Below, one piece after another: positions 1 to 8,877 of a stretch of DNA of 64,000 nucleotides. The translations under genes were made by a program, and so were the position numbers. The number at the start of each line of letters is the position of its first letter. The stretch's first letter is position 1. The notes under the pieces were generated by a model, which made no database searches, was not told the origin of the DNA, and saw only the letters and a list, made by a program, of their open reading frames with translations. Source of the stretch: an uncultured Lachnospiraceae bacterium (GTDB lineage: Bacteria > Bacillota > Clostridia > Lachnospirales > Lachnospiraceae); assembly GCA_910578115.1 (NCBI GenBank), contig CAJTPO010000008.1, positions 36,255 to 100,254 of the forward strand, read 5' to 3'.

Positions 1-1
1 G

Positions 2-160
2 AAGAGCGGCGGCAGCTGGTACAGACAAAGGCAGGCTTCCTACGGGTATCCGACTTTTGGCGGCGGGGATCTGTGTATGAAGCTCTGCTGTCTGGAAATG
101 ATGTGCAATCTGTGCTGCTGCGGCGGCGGATACGGCGTGCGGGGAATGGTCTGCTGCTGA
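2..160 (+). CDS. C-terminal part of a Cys/Gly-rich protein (partial)
   Basis: Frame 2 is open from the window edge to a TGA at 158-160 and ends in a Cys- and Gly-rich tail (CNLCCCGGGYGVRGMVCC). Such tails end several small clostridial membrane or zinc-ribbon proteins, but I do not recognise the family. Frame 1 is also open to a TAA a few bases further on, so the frame choice rests only on composition. The start lies outside the window. Confidence 0.35.
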   Translation, partial: KSGGSWYRQRQASYGYPTFGGGDLCMKLCCLEMMCNLCCCGGGYGVRGMVCC

Positions 161-253
161 CCGTGTAAAGGCTGCATAAATTCTCTGATGGGCAATTTAT
201 TCAACCAGGAATTTGTGACGCTTCGGCATGGCGGTAAATGTGATGATTTATGC

Positions 254-281
254 TTGTACTTTTCTTTCTTTGTGATAGAAT
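254..281 (+). promoter_or_regulatory. Candidate sigma-A promoter for the MATE gene
   Basis: TTGTAC (254-259), a 16-base spacer and TAGAAT (276-281) lie about 90 bases before the MATE start. Just upstream, at 220-234, is a lone sequence close to the 15-bp end repeat of the triple-hairpin element found later in the window. Confidence 0.45.
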
Positions 282-369
282 AGCCGTAATGTATTGTATG
301 AAATACAGACCGGAATGACCGGCGGCAGGGATACATTGCCGACAGCGAAAGAAAAGGACGAGCTGAGAG

Positions 370-1785
370 ATGAACGATCAGAACATGTACGGGAAATTTG
401 ACTGGCACTATTTTTTAAGGCATATTGCGATTATAGCGGTGCCTGTGGCTCTGCAGAACCTGCTGACCACCACAGGCAGTATGGTGGATACGATGATGCT
501 GGCGTCCCTGGGAGAGCAGACGGTGGGCGCGGTAGGGCTGTGCGCCCAGTTTTCCAGCCTGATGTTTGCGGGTTATTGGGGATTTGTGGGCGGCGGTATG
601 CTGTTTTTTGCGCAGTATTGGGGTGCGAAAAATGACGACGGGATTAACCGTTCTTTTGGCCTGACCCTTTCCTTTATGATGGCGGTAGCAGTCATCTTCA
701 GTTTTCTGGCGTTGGGTGTGCCGGAATTTATCATGAATATCTATACGGATAAGCCGGAGATCCAGCAGATCGGTATTTCCTATCTGAGAATTGTCGGTTT
801 TGCCTATATACTGCAGATTCTGGCCATGGCGGTGAGCGCCCTTCTGCGTTCCATCGAACAGGTTAAGATTCCTCTTTACGGCGGGATTGCGTCGGTGTTT
901 GCCAACTGTTTCTTTAACTATCTGCTGATTTTCGGTAAATTCGGACTGCCGAAGATGGGCGTGCGCGGGGCGGCACTGGGTACGGTGCTTGCAGGCGTGG
1001 TGAATCTGGGCATCCTGCTGTTTTTTATCTTGAAGAATAAGATTCCCTATGTGCTGGAGTTTTCCAGACATTTTCGGTGGGACCGGGCGTTTGTGGGCCA
1101 GTATCTGCAGAAATGTTTTCCGATTCTGTGCAACGAGATCCTCATCGGCGTGGGTAATATGATGATCAATATCGTACTCGGGCATCAGAGTGAGAAAGCG
1201 ATCGCGGCCGTGGCGGTGTTCCGGACACTGGAAGGGCTTGTCATTGCCTTTTTCAGCGGCTTTTCCAATGCGGCTACGGTGCTGGTGGGCAAAGAAGTGG
1301 GGGCAGGAAACCACGAGGTGGCTTTCCAGCGGGCCAAACGGCTGGTATATCTGTGCAGCGCACTGATCGGAACGGCCTGTCTGGGTATTATTGTGGTTCA
1401 CAATCCGCTGCTCCATGCCATGGGACTTAGCGGCGAATCTTACGGGATCGGTACGGGTATGCTGCTGATCTACAGTGTGGCAGCCCTCATTCGTATGGGG
1501 AACTGGACGCAGAACGATACTTACCGGTCGGCGGGAGACGCGTCTTTTGGCTCGATCATGGAGATTACCTTTATGTATCTGATGGTGCTGCCGTGTGTGT
1601 ATCTGGCCAACTATGTGTTCCATGCGCCGTTTTTGCTTATTTTTGCGCTCTGCTATGTGGATGAACCTGTGCGGTATATCATCATGCAGTGCCATATGTA
1701 TTCCGGTGAATGGGTGAAGCCGGTATCTCAGGAAGGGATCAGGACGATCGGAGAGTTTCGGCAGCGGCACGGGATCAGACAGTAG
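370..1785 (+). CDS. MATE family efflux transporter
   Basis: A 471-residue polytopic membrane protein of the multidrug and toxic compound extrusion family, which exports cationic compounds in exchange for Na+ or H+. Length and hydrophobic pattern fit a 12-helix MATE protein, with two similar halves. The N-terminal segment (NLLTTTGSMVDTMMLASLG, about residues 33-51) and the later NAATVLVGKEVGAG stretch are typical of the family. The start follows only a weak purine-rich site, and a candidate promoter lies at 254-281. It appears monocistronic. Substrate cannot be read from sequence. Confidence 0.93.
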   Translation: MNDQNMYGKFDWHYFLRHIAIIAVPVALQNLLTTTGSMVDTMMLASLGEQTVGAVGLCAQFSSLMFAGYWGFVGGGMLFFAQYWGAKNDDGINRSFGLTLSFMMAVAVIFSFLALGVPEFIMNIYTDKPEIQQIGISYLRIVGFAYILQILAMAVSALLRSIEQVKIPLYGGIASVFANCFFNYLLIFGKFGLPKMGVRGAALGTVLAGVVNLGILLFFILKNKIPYVLEFSRHFRWDRAFVGQYLQKCFPILCNEILIGVGNMMINIVLGHQSEKAIAAVAVFRTLEGLVIAFFSGFSNAATVLVGKEVGAGNHEVAFQRAKRLVYLCSALIGTACLGIIVVHNPLLHAMGLSGESYGIGTGMLLIYSVAALIRMGNWTQNDTYRSAGDASFGSIMEITFMYLMVLPCVYLANYVFHAPFLLIFALCYVDEPVRYIIMQCHMYSGEWVKPVSQEGIRTIGEFRQRHGIRQ

Positions 1786-1869
1786 ACAGTAACTGTCAAT
1801 TCCTGCCTGCATAAATCGGAACGGATCGGAAATCCTTATTCTATAAAAAATAGAAAAGGAGAGAGAACG

Positions 1870-2190
1870 ATGAAAGAAGACCGATCGATTGGGCCGGAAC
1901 TGGCCATGAGCGCACTTGACGAGATCCCCGAAGCAAAAAGCGACGCCAGGGATATTGTGGGGCTGGTGAAAAGCAGCGGCCGCATTACCGGGTATCAGCT
2001 TTCAGACGGTAACACCGTCTCGAAAGAGGATGGCGTGGCGATGGCTAAAAACGGCGAGATCAAGGGCGTCGGCATCGCCCACCGCAATGACAGTGAATAT
2101 TTGAAGTCCCTTCCCGACGGAGACGAAGGGAATAATTTAAGTAACCTGCCTTCTGTCAGTCAGGGGCGCGTTGACAAGGATCTTATGTAA
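1870..2190 (+). CDS. DUF3892 domain protein
   Basis: A 106-residue soluble protein started by ATG behind AAAAGGAGAGAG. Residues about 29-75 (IVGLVKSSGRITGYQLSDG onward, then GEIKGVGIAHRN) match the short DUF3892 fold, in which a small beta-rich unit reads xGxIxGYxLxDG. Its function is unknown. It follows the MATE gene by 84 bases and may be expressed separately. No signal peptide or membrane segment is visible. Confidence 0.75.
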   Translation: MKEDRSIGPELAMSALDEIPEAKSDARDIVGLVKSSGRITGYQLSDGNTVSKEDGVAMAKNGEIKGVGIAHRNDSEYLKSLPDGDEGNNLSNLPSVSQGRVDKDLM

Positions 2191-2338
2191 CTATATTGCG
2201 ATATCAAGTTTATATTATTAGTAGATTTATTTATTAAGATTGATATTATTGAGATAAATATCGAATCACCTGCTGCATTGGATCCTTTTTTGATCCGGCA
2301 TGATTCCGCCTGACAGAGCAGAGAAATTGGCTTGTTGA

Positions 2339-2539
2339 AGCTTCAATAATCAATATGCGGATGAGTGGATCACGGATCCTTTGGCAGTTGTGATGATCAA
2401 AGATATTGACCGATCAGAGGTGATGGGGATGTATCCGATTGAAAGGATGGCGTCATATTTACAGGCAATCGTGAATGTGATGGAAGGCGTAGAAAATAGC
2501 GCAACTGGAGGTGACGCGACAGTATGGCAAGGACGATAG
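2339..2539 (+). pseudogene. Open remnant without a start, upstream of the AAA-ATPase-like gene
   Basis: The 333-base gap 2191-2523 contains an open frame of 66 codons (stop TAG 2537-2539) with protein-like composition (for example MGMYPIERMASYLQAIVN) but no plausible start and RBS. It runs 16 bases into the next gene. I do not recognise the family. It may be the tail of a deleted gene or a chance frame. The first part of the gap (2191-2335) is A+T-rich and shows no gene. Confidence 0.25.
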
Positions 2540-4272
2540 GTATCGGTAACCAGGATTTTGAGACGATCAGACGGGAAGGCTATTTTTATATTGACAAGAC
2601 CGATCTGATACGCCAGTGGTGGGAAAGCGGGGACGGCGTGACGCTGATCACCAGACCGAGAAGGTTTGGAAAGACCTTGAATATGAGTATGCTGGAGAAA
2701 TTCTTTTCTGTGGATTATAAGGACAGAGGGGATCTGTTTTGTGGTCTTAAGATCTGGGAAAGTAAGAAATACATAGATTTGCAGGGCACTTATCCGGTGA
2801 TCTTTCTCAGTTTTGCCGGTGTCAAAGAGAGCACTTATGCGGATGCAAGGGAAAGCATGTGCAGAACTATCGAGGAGCAGTACAATAAATATGACCGTCT
2901 GCTTAACGGAGATCTGCTCAATGAGAGAGAAAAAGCGTTCTGCCGGAGCATTTCTGCGAATATGTCAGACAGCATGGCGGCGGCATCGCTGAGGGCGCTT
3001 TCTGATTTTCTCAGCAGATATTATGGAAAGAAAACGATCATCCTTCTGGATGAATATGATACACCCATGCAGGAGGCGTACGTCAATGGGTATTGGAGGG
3101 AGATGGTCGCTTTTACCAGAAGCCTGTTTAACGCGACATTTAAGACGAATCCGTATCTGGAACGCGCTATTATGACAGGGATCACGAGGGTCAGCAAAGA
3201 GTCGATCTTTTCTGATCTGAATAATCTTGAGGTAGTGACTACAACCTCAGAGAAGTATTCCGATTGTTTCGGGTTTACAGAGGATGAGGTCTTTGCAGTA
3301 TTAGAGGAATACGGTCTGTCTGATCAAAAGCAGAAGGTAAAGGACTGGTATGACGGATTTTCTTTTGGAAAAAGAAAGGATATCTACAATCCGTGGTCTA
3401 TCATTAATTTTGTTGATAAGAAGAGAGTCGGTGCGTACTGGGCCAATACCAGCGCCAATCGTCTGGTGGAAAAACTGATCAGAGAGAGTAAACCGAAAGT
3501 CAAGCAGGCTTTTGAAGATCTGCTGGACGGCGGAACGCTTCATATGGAAATAGATGAACAGATCGTCTATGACCAGTTATCGGCGAAGAAGAATGCGGTC
3601 TGGAGCCTTTTTCTTGCCAGTGGTTATCTGAAAGTAGCCGGCACTGTATTTGAGGAAAGAACAGGGCGCATGTATTATGACCTGACGTTGACCAATAAAG
3701 AAGTGCATATCATGTTTGCCAATATGGTTCAGGACTGGTTTGCGTGGAATGATGATTACAATGATTTCATCAAAGCATTGCTGCTTGGAGATGTGAAAGC
3801 GATGAACCTGTATATGAACCGTGTGACAACGGAAATGTTCAGCTTCTTTGATACGGGCAAAAGCCCGCAGGGAGAGCCGGAACGCTTCTACCATGGGTTT
3901 GTGTTGGGACTGATGGTGGAACTGGAGGACAGGTATGTGATCACGTCCAACAGGGAAAGCGGTTTCGGCAGATATGATGTGATGTTAGAACCCAGAAGCC
4001 TGGCGGCAGCGGCGGCATTGCAGGGAAAAGATGCTGCGCCGCACAAGGATATTCCGTTGGATGCCATTATCATAGAGTTTAAGGTACAGGACATGGAAGA
4101 GACAGAACTGACTGCAACAGTACGCAGCGCCTTAAAACAGATCGAGGAGCGGGACTATCAGGCATCCCTGATCGCCAGAGGGATTCCGGAAGAACGGATC
4201 CGGAAGTATGGCTTTGCTTTCTGCGGCAAGAGAGTGCTGATAGCGCAACAGGATCCGGCGTGCCTTCAATAA
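2524..4272 (+). CDS. AAA-ATPase-like / PD-(D/E)XK nuclease-superfamily protein
   Basis: A 582-residue protein of the AAA-ATPase_like plus DUF1703 type, very frequent in gut Firmicutes and Bacteroidetes. The P-loop is the variant RPRRFGKTL near residue 44, and Walker B is IILLDEYDTP near 172. The C-terminal part has the D...EFK arrangement (GRYDVMLEP about 480; IIIEFKVQD about 515) of a PD-(D/E)XK fold. It starts at ATG 2524 after GGAGGTGACG. The cellular role is not established; mobile or defence functions have been proposed for the family. A broken relative lies at 61772-63309. Confidence 0.85.
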   Translation: MARTIGIGNQDFETIRREGYFYIDKTDLIRQWWESGDGVTLITRPRRFGKTLNMSMLEKFFSVDYKDRGDLFCGLKIWESKKYIDLQGTYPVIFLSFAGVKESTYADARESMCRTIEEQYNKYDRLLNGDLLNEREKAFCRSISANMSDSMAAASLRALSDFLSRYYGKKTIILLDEYDTPMQEAYVNGYWREMVAFTRSLFNATFKTNPYLERAIMTGITRVSKESIFSDLNNLEVVTTTSEKYSDCFGFTEDEVFAVLEEYGLSDQKQKVKDWYDGFSFGKRKDIYNPWSIINFVDKKRVGAYWANTSANRLVEKLIRESKPKVKQAFEDLLDGGTLHMEIDEQIVYDQLSAKKNAVWSLFLASGYLKVAGTVFEERTGRMYYDLTLTNKEVHIMFANMVQDWFAWNDDYNDFIKALLLGDVKAMNLYMNRVTTEMFSFFDTGKSPQGEPERFYHGFVLGLMVELEDRYVITSNRESGFGRYDVMLEPRSLAAAAALQGKDAAPHKDIPLDAIIIEFKVQDMEETELTATVRSALKQIEERDYQASLIARGIPEERIRKYGFAFCGKRVLIAQQDPACLQ

Positions 4273-4291
4273 TACATAAGATACGCTTCGT

Positions 4292-4720
4292 CTAAGAGAT
4301 TTCCACACGATGGATGGCGGGATCGTCCACCAGTTTGACGGCTGTTCAATACCGAGATCATGAAGTGCTTTTGCTGCCGTTTGAGAACAGACAGCGTATT
4401 TCTCAGGTAGAATATCGACAATATCGCCGTGACGGATGCAGGCGATGTCCGCAGGGACGTCAGGGATTTCCATTTCTCTTAGGGTGGGTGCTAATCCTGC
4501 ATTGCCCCTTAAGGCATTCTGCACGCTTTTAAGCTGGAGGTAACCGTAGACCGGCATCTCCATCATCTGCTCCGTCCCCCAGATCTGTTCATAGAAATCC
4601 GTAAAGGACATATACTCCGGCACGGGAGTTTGCATTTTCGGCTCCGAATATCTGAATAAAGGCGGTCTGCTGTTTTCCTGTACCCTTTTCTAATTGTCCG
4701 GTAGTGATTGTATAGATCAT
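4292..4720 (-). pseudogene. Degraded unassigned gene on the reverse strand
   Basis: On the reverse strand an ATG at 4720 follows GGAGTGG and opens as MIYTITTGQLEKGTGKQQ. The most protein-like continuation (EYMSFTDFYEQIWG, then GDIVDILPEKYAV) lies in another frame from about 4660, and near the end the sensible reading (DDPAIHRVEIS, stop 4292) is in yet another frame. At least two frameshifts are therefore inferred. I do not recognise the family. It converges on the AAA-ATPase-like gene. It could also be two short unrelated frames. Confidence 0.4.
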
Positions 4721-4943
4721 TGCTTTCCACTCCTCACTTTCACAAATAATATATGATAAAAAAGTTTCTCAATGACAGGACAGGGTTTTGCTTTATCTAT
4801 ATTTTAATCCGGCAATTTGAGACGGTCAATTAAAAGTAAATCTCAATATTTATTATCACAGAAAAGATATTGTTTCATAAAAGATTGTCTGGTATATTAT
4901 GTATAAAGACAGAAAAAATGACAATCTAAAAAGAGAGCATGTA

Positions 4944-4971
4944 TTGACAATTTCATGATAATCATTATACT
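4944..4971 (+). promoter_or_regulatory. Sigma-A promoter of the Rpn-like gene
   Basis: TTGACA (4944-4949), 16 bases, TATACT (4966-4971). The downstream gene starts at 5005 behind AAAGGAGGA, leaving a leader of about 25 bases. Confidence 0.65.
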
Positions 4972-5004
4972 GAAATACAACAGTAGTTTACAAAGGAGGA
5001 TACT

Positions 5005-5979
5005 ATGAGATTTGTCAATACACCTTATGATGACGTATTCCGTACATTGATCAATGACTGCAGCAGTCTGATCATACCCCTGATCAATGAAGTTTTCGGT
5101 GAACGGTATACGGGGAAGGAAAAGATTGTCTTTTCACCAAATGAACACTTTATGAACCGTCAGGATGGGGAAGAAGGAGAACGGGTATCAGATACGAGTT
5201 TTAAGATAATAGCAGGGACAGAGACAAAGAAGTACCATTGGGAATGCCAAAGCAGTGCAGACAGCAGTATGCTGGTCAGGTTTTTTGAGTATGATACCCA
5301 GATCGCATTGGATGAAGGGGAGATAAAGAAAGATGTTCTTACTGTGACATTACCGAATTCTGCGGTATTGTTCCTGCGATGTGATGATGTGACACCAGAC
5401 CGGATGAAGATAGAGATCATCACACCCGGCGGCACGGTCAGTTATCCTATCCCTGTTATGAAATCGCAGCAGTACGGCATAGGTGAGATCTTTGAGAAAG
5501 GGCTGCTGTTCCTGATTCCATTTTATATCTTTTCTCATGAGAGCCGTTTTAAAGAATATGATGTAGATAAGGATAAGTTAAGAGAGTTACAGAGAGAATA
5601 TAAGGATATAACAGACAGGACCGAGCAGTTGCTAAATGCCGGGAAGATCAGCGAGTATACAAAATGTACTATTATGGATATGTCGAATAAAGTACTGGTG
5701 CATATCGCCAGGAAATATGAAAATGTCATGGAAGGAGTGAAACAGGTCATGGGTGGAAGAGTTCTTGATTATGAGGCAAAGCGGATAAAAAATGAAGGTA
5801 TAAAAGAAGGCATAAAAGAAGGCATAAAGGAAGGTATAGTAGAGGGCAAAGCGGCCGGTATCGTTGAAACAGGTGTTGACGTTGGCCTTTCAGACAAAGA
5901 GATTCTGGATAAGCTTCAGATTAAATTGAATATATCTCTGCAGATGGCACAGGAGTATTTCTCCAGGTATGGAAAATAA
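5005..5979 (+). CDS. Rpn-like PD-(D/E)XK nuclease / putative transposase family protein
   Basis: A 324-residue protein with a strong RBS (AAAGGAGGA) and the NTPYDDVFRTLINDCSSLII opening typical of the clostridial PD-(D/E)XK nuclease family related to recombination-promoting nuclease Rpn. The WECQS motif near residue 77 fits the E-x-Q part of the catalytic core. The C-terminus carries the family's usual low-complexity repeat (EGIKEGIKEGIKEGIVEG), encoded by near-identical 12-bp repeats at about 5799-5840. It has its own promoter and terminator. Confidence 0.8.
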   Translation: MRFVNTPYDDVFRTLINDCSSLIIPLINEVFGERYTGKEKIVFSPNEHFMNRQDGEEGERVSDTSFKIIAGTETKKYHWECQSSADSSMLVRFFEYDTQIALDEGEIKKDVLTVTLPNSAVLFLRCDDVTPDRMKIEIITPGGTVSYPIPVMKSQQYGIGEIFEKGLLFLIPFYIFSHESRFKEYDVDKDKLRELQREYKDITDRTEQLLNAGKISEYTKCTIMDMSNKVLVHIARKYENVMEGVKQVMGGRVLDYEAKRIKNEGIKEGIKEGIKEGIVEGKAAGIVETGVDVGLSDKEILDKLQIKLNISLQMAQEYFSRYGK

Positions 5980-6038
5980 AGTTCGTAGAGAAAAAGGATT
6001 ATGAAGTCAGAAGAAATTTTAAAATAACTGTAAGTGGT

Positions 6039-6071
6039 AGGGACAGACAAAAAGTCTGTCCCTGATTTTTT
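6039..6071 (+). terminator. Intrinsic terminator after the Rpn-like gene
   Basis: AGGGACAGAC (6039-6048) and GTCTGTCCCT (6054-6063) form a perfect 10-bp stem with an A5 loop, followed by GATTTTTT. Confidence 0.85.
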
Positions 6072-6145
6072 AAATGGAGATTTTAACTGATATACAAAGT
6101 GCTGACAGGCAACGTGAACGAGATGCATTTTTTGTTTTGATGGTC

Positions 6146-6210
6146 GTTTTCTGCAAAAAACAGCTGTTTTCTGCAAGAATAATTGCCATATTTTGAAAAT
6201 ATGGTATTAT
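6146..6210 (+). promoter_or_regulatory. LytTR-type direct repeats and promoter, site 1
   Basis: GTTTTCTGCAA occurs at 6146 and again at 6166 (period 20). A TATTAT -10-like hexamer lies at 6205-6210, 39 bases after the second repeat begins. The same arrangement recurs at 8252 and 13420. LytTR response regulators bind pairs of short direct repeats about one to two helical turns apart. The intact LytTR regulator at 11355 is the obvious candidate binder; this is an inference. Confidence 0.5.
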
Positions 6211-6237
6211 TAAAATAATTCATAATAATCAGTATGC

Positions 6238-7373
6238 ATGCTTTGTCTGTCGATATCGGCATATGCACGGGAAGTGGAGCCGGAGGCTATACAGGACAGG
6301 GAGACTGATGTTCCGGAGAACGATCGTATTCCGATAGAAGCTGCTGATGTGAATGCAACGGCGATTGATATAAGCGATGCATATCCTGAGATGGAACAAA
6401 TGGAAGATATCAGTGAGGATTATTCTTCTAACATTATGGATAGATCATTTAAGGGTGAATATAGAAGAAATAACAAATTTACCCAATGATGCAGCGGCTT
6501 ATGCAGCGGAAGCGTCTCAGGAAAAGGATTAATATAAGTTTACATTATCATCACCTGCAATAATGCATGTGACAGCAAATGTGGGAGATTATGACTATGG
6601 TGTAATGAGTGCCGAGGGCTCAAAGATTTATAAAATTTCTAAAGTGGAAGATTTATATCAGTACGATGCGGGAACCTATTATTTTGCAGTTTATAGTGCT
6701 GCCGGATCATATGATGCAAACAGGACTTATGAAGTTGGATTTAACAAAATTGCAAATGTAGCGGGTGATACAAGCTCTTGCTATTACATGGTTAATGAAA
6801 AGGGCAAACATTGTTTTCCAAACGGATCCGAATGGAAAGAATATGTATGTAAATGGAAATACGATTGATATAAGTTATAGTTATAAGAAAAATGCGTCTA
6901 ATTCCTATGGACTGCAAAACTATAATATTACAATGAGTAATCCCTCAGATTTGCGCGCAAAGATTTATGAGAATGAATTTACATTTGCAGAAATAGAAGA
7001 TCCTGAGAAAAGATACGAAATGGCAGTATATTATGGAATGCAAATGCCGGATGCAGTAAATTTTCATAGTGGGACTAAAAGAGTAGGGCCAACGGGAACT
7101 GTGTTGGAACTGTCTCTTTATTCTGAAACTAATTTCTATATAATTAATTGCGCATGTACTGGGGCATATGCAGCAAACAATTATAATAAAAACTTAAATT
7201 TTGTTTCAGTTTTCATAGATCCAAATACAGGAAAGCTAACAGATATAGAGCATATCAATTATTTTTATGAATATGCAACCGGTTCGGACGACATGTCATT
7301 TGGAAGATCTTTTGCCGGCCATTCAAAATACTATTATCCATATTATAATAAAACCGAACCGTATATATGGTAG
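6238..7373 (+). pseudogene. Broken secreted protein with PPC-like domain
   Basis: The reading begins with the end of a signal peptide (MLCLSISAYA) that lacks its charged N-terminus and RBS. It then shifts frame near 6450 (to NIEEITNLPNDAAAYAAEA), meets an in-frame TAA at 6530-6532, continues in frame (FTLSSPAIMHVTANVGDYD) and shifts again near 6820 (to NMYVNGNTIDISYSYKK), ending at 7373. The central segment resembles a bacterial pre-peptidase C-terminal (PPC) beta-sandwich. The tail is Tyr-rich and unassigned. At least three lesions show that it is not functional as written. Promoter site 1 lies directly upstream. Confidence 0.7.
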
Positions 7374-7385
7374 GAGGTGATTAAA

Positions 7386-8189
7386 ATGAAAATCCAACAA
7401 ACTTCTTGTTATCAAAGTATTGATTTGTTGAATGCGGCAGAAAGACATACAGTTCTAAAGAGTATGAAGGATGTGCAAAAACATTTGCTCATGACGGATG
7501 CGATTGATGTAGAAATATCCGAAGAAGGATTCAAAGCATTACGAGAAAAGGTAAAAGAATTTGAACCTGAGCTTGATTATATTGATTTTGATAAAGTGAA
7601 ACCGGTAGAAACAAACGAGGTTGAATTTGAACATTACATGACAATGATGCAAATGAGTGGTTTGATTTTGGAAGAAAAAGGAAACTATAATGTTGTTGAT
7701 GTAATGAATTCAATCATGGAAACTTATGAAACTCTTTATAATCAGATCGTTGAGGAACATAAATATGGAGATCGTCAGGTTTCCTATGATGTTTCGGGAG
7801 ATAGATCATTAACTCTTGAAGAGGATTTAGCGGGACTGGACAAAGCATTTGAAATGCGGATGCAAAACCTAAAGGGGTATATTGCATGCCAGCAGACAAA
7901 TAAAGCATTCGCGCATCCGGACTATGATTATTGGTTTATGCGTAAAACCGGCATATTAAGTTTACAAAGTGCGCAAAGTAAACGTAAAGCAATAAAAAAA
8001 GACGATTATAATTATATGGATGAAGATTACATTGATACAGCTGTTGCGATGATGAATTTGGCCCGCGAGAACTTTTTGGTATTATTGGACAGCAAAGACT
8101 ACCAAAAGGGAGATGGAAGGTATATCATTTCAGATATTATAAACAAAAATGATGATTTTATGGCAAAGACTCATAAGCTGTTTTCCTGA
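7386..8189 (+). CDS. Unknown intact protein in the decayed peptide island
   Basis: A 267-residue protein with ATG at 7386 behind TAGGAGGTGA; an in-frame GTG at 7377 lies inside that RBS and is not the start. It is soluble, acidic and mostly helical, with no signal peptide or membrane span. Features include a Met-rich segment (HYMTMMQMSGLILEEKGN) and a DYDYWFMRKTG motif near residue 180. I do not recognise the family. It starts 13 bases after the broken secreted gene and was probably co-transcribed with it. It is the only fully open gene between 6238 and 10246. Confidence 0.7.
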   Translation: MKIQQTSCYQSIDLLNAAERHTVLKSMKDVQKHLLMTDAIDVEISEEGFKALREKVKEFEPELDYIDFDKVKPVETNEVEFEHYMTMMQMSGLILEEKGNYNVVDVMNSIMETYETLYNQIVEEHKYGDRQVSYDVSGDRSLTLEEDLAGLDKAFEMRMQNLKGYIACQQTNKAFAHPDYDYWFMRKTGILSLQSAQSKRKAIKKDDYNYMDEDYIDTAVAMMNLARENFLVLLDSKDYQKGDGRYIISDIINKNDDFMAKTHKLFS

Positions 8190-8197
8190 TAACAAGT

Positions 8198-8243
8198 CCT
8201 CTTGAATTGAACTTAGGTTTGATTCAAGAGGATATTTTTATTC
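8198..8243 (+). terminator. Probable terminator after the unknown protein
   Basis: CCTCTTGAAT (8198-8207) pairs with ATTCAAGAGG (8222-8231) over a 14-base loop and is followed by ATATTTTTATT. The U tract is interrupted once. Confidence 0.6.
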
Positions 8244-8251
8244 TATTGGCC

Positions 8252-8317
8252 GTTTTCTGCAAAAACGAGTCAGATTCTGCAATGGGTATTGCGACAGAAA
8301 AATTTATTTGGTATTTT
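8252..8317 (+). promoter_or_regulatory. LytTR-type direct repeats and promoter, site 2
   Basis: CGTTTTCTGC (8251-8260) and CAGATTCTGC (8271-8280) repeat with period 20. GGTATTTTA follows at 8310-8318, giving a -10-like TATTTT about 40 bases after the second repeat begins, as at site 1 (GGTATTAT). It precedes the truncated radical-SAM remnant, so the promoter survives while the start of the gene it served is gone. Confidence 0.45.
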
Positions 8318-8384
8318 ATGAATATGGTAAGCATGGATTTGGGTAGAAATGCACCATTTAATGCAATAAATATACAAAAACCAT

Positions 8385-8855
8385 GTATATTTATTTAATA
8401 TTAGAAAGGTTAAGTCGTACTACGATTTTATTAGAAAGGCTTTAAAAGGGAGAAGCGTAGGATATATATACAGTAGTAGTGGACATCCAGGCGGGCCTTG
8501 TATACCGGGAGTGCATAAGTTATTTGTAAATATTAATGGTGACTTTTATCCCTGCGAGAAATTAAATGAGAATATAAAGGATATTGTTATTGGAAACATT
8601 GAAAGCGGATTTGATTTTGAGCGGATTGAAGCTATATTAAATGTTGGAAAAACAACGCAGGAAGAATGTAAAAACTGCTGGTGCAGCAGATACTGTTATC
8701 AATGCATTATGTTTTCAGAGGAAGAAAACTCGTTATCCGCCGAGCGGAGAATATCCCATTGTAAAACAGTAAGAAAAGTGACAGAAGATATGTTTAGAGA
8801 TTATTGCTTGATTAAAGAAGTGGAGGCAGATGATAATAGTATTTATTTTCTTTAA
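8385..8855 (+). pseudogene. C-terminal remnant of a Cys-rich-peptide radical SAM maturase (CcpM-like)
   Basis: About 155 codons are open and encode a SPASM-type iron-sulfur region: FVNINGDFYPCEKLNE, then EECKNCWCSRYCYQC and a later HC. This is the auxiliary-cluster end of radical SAM maturases acting on Cys-rich peptides (CcpM type). The N-terminal radical SAM domain with its CxxxCxxC motif is absent. Only about 130 bases separate the remnant from promoter site 2, so roughly two thirds of the gene, and any precursor peptide before it, have been deleted. The next gene, TIGR04066-like, is the usual partner. Confidence 0.65.
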
Positions 8856-8877
8856 AATTTTATGGGAGGAATGAAAT

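Noticed and set aside
415..1812. 465-codon open frame on the reverse strand across the MATE gene
   Set aside because: It is His/Gln/Arg-rich, mirrors the codon structure of the MATE gene and has no RBS or family match; a shadow frame.
8335..8400. Short frame after promoter site 2 as a precursor peptide
   Set aside because: It lacks an RBS and shows no leader or Cys-rich core; it runs straight into the truncated maturase remnant.
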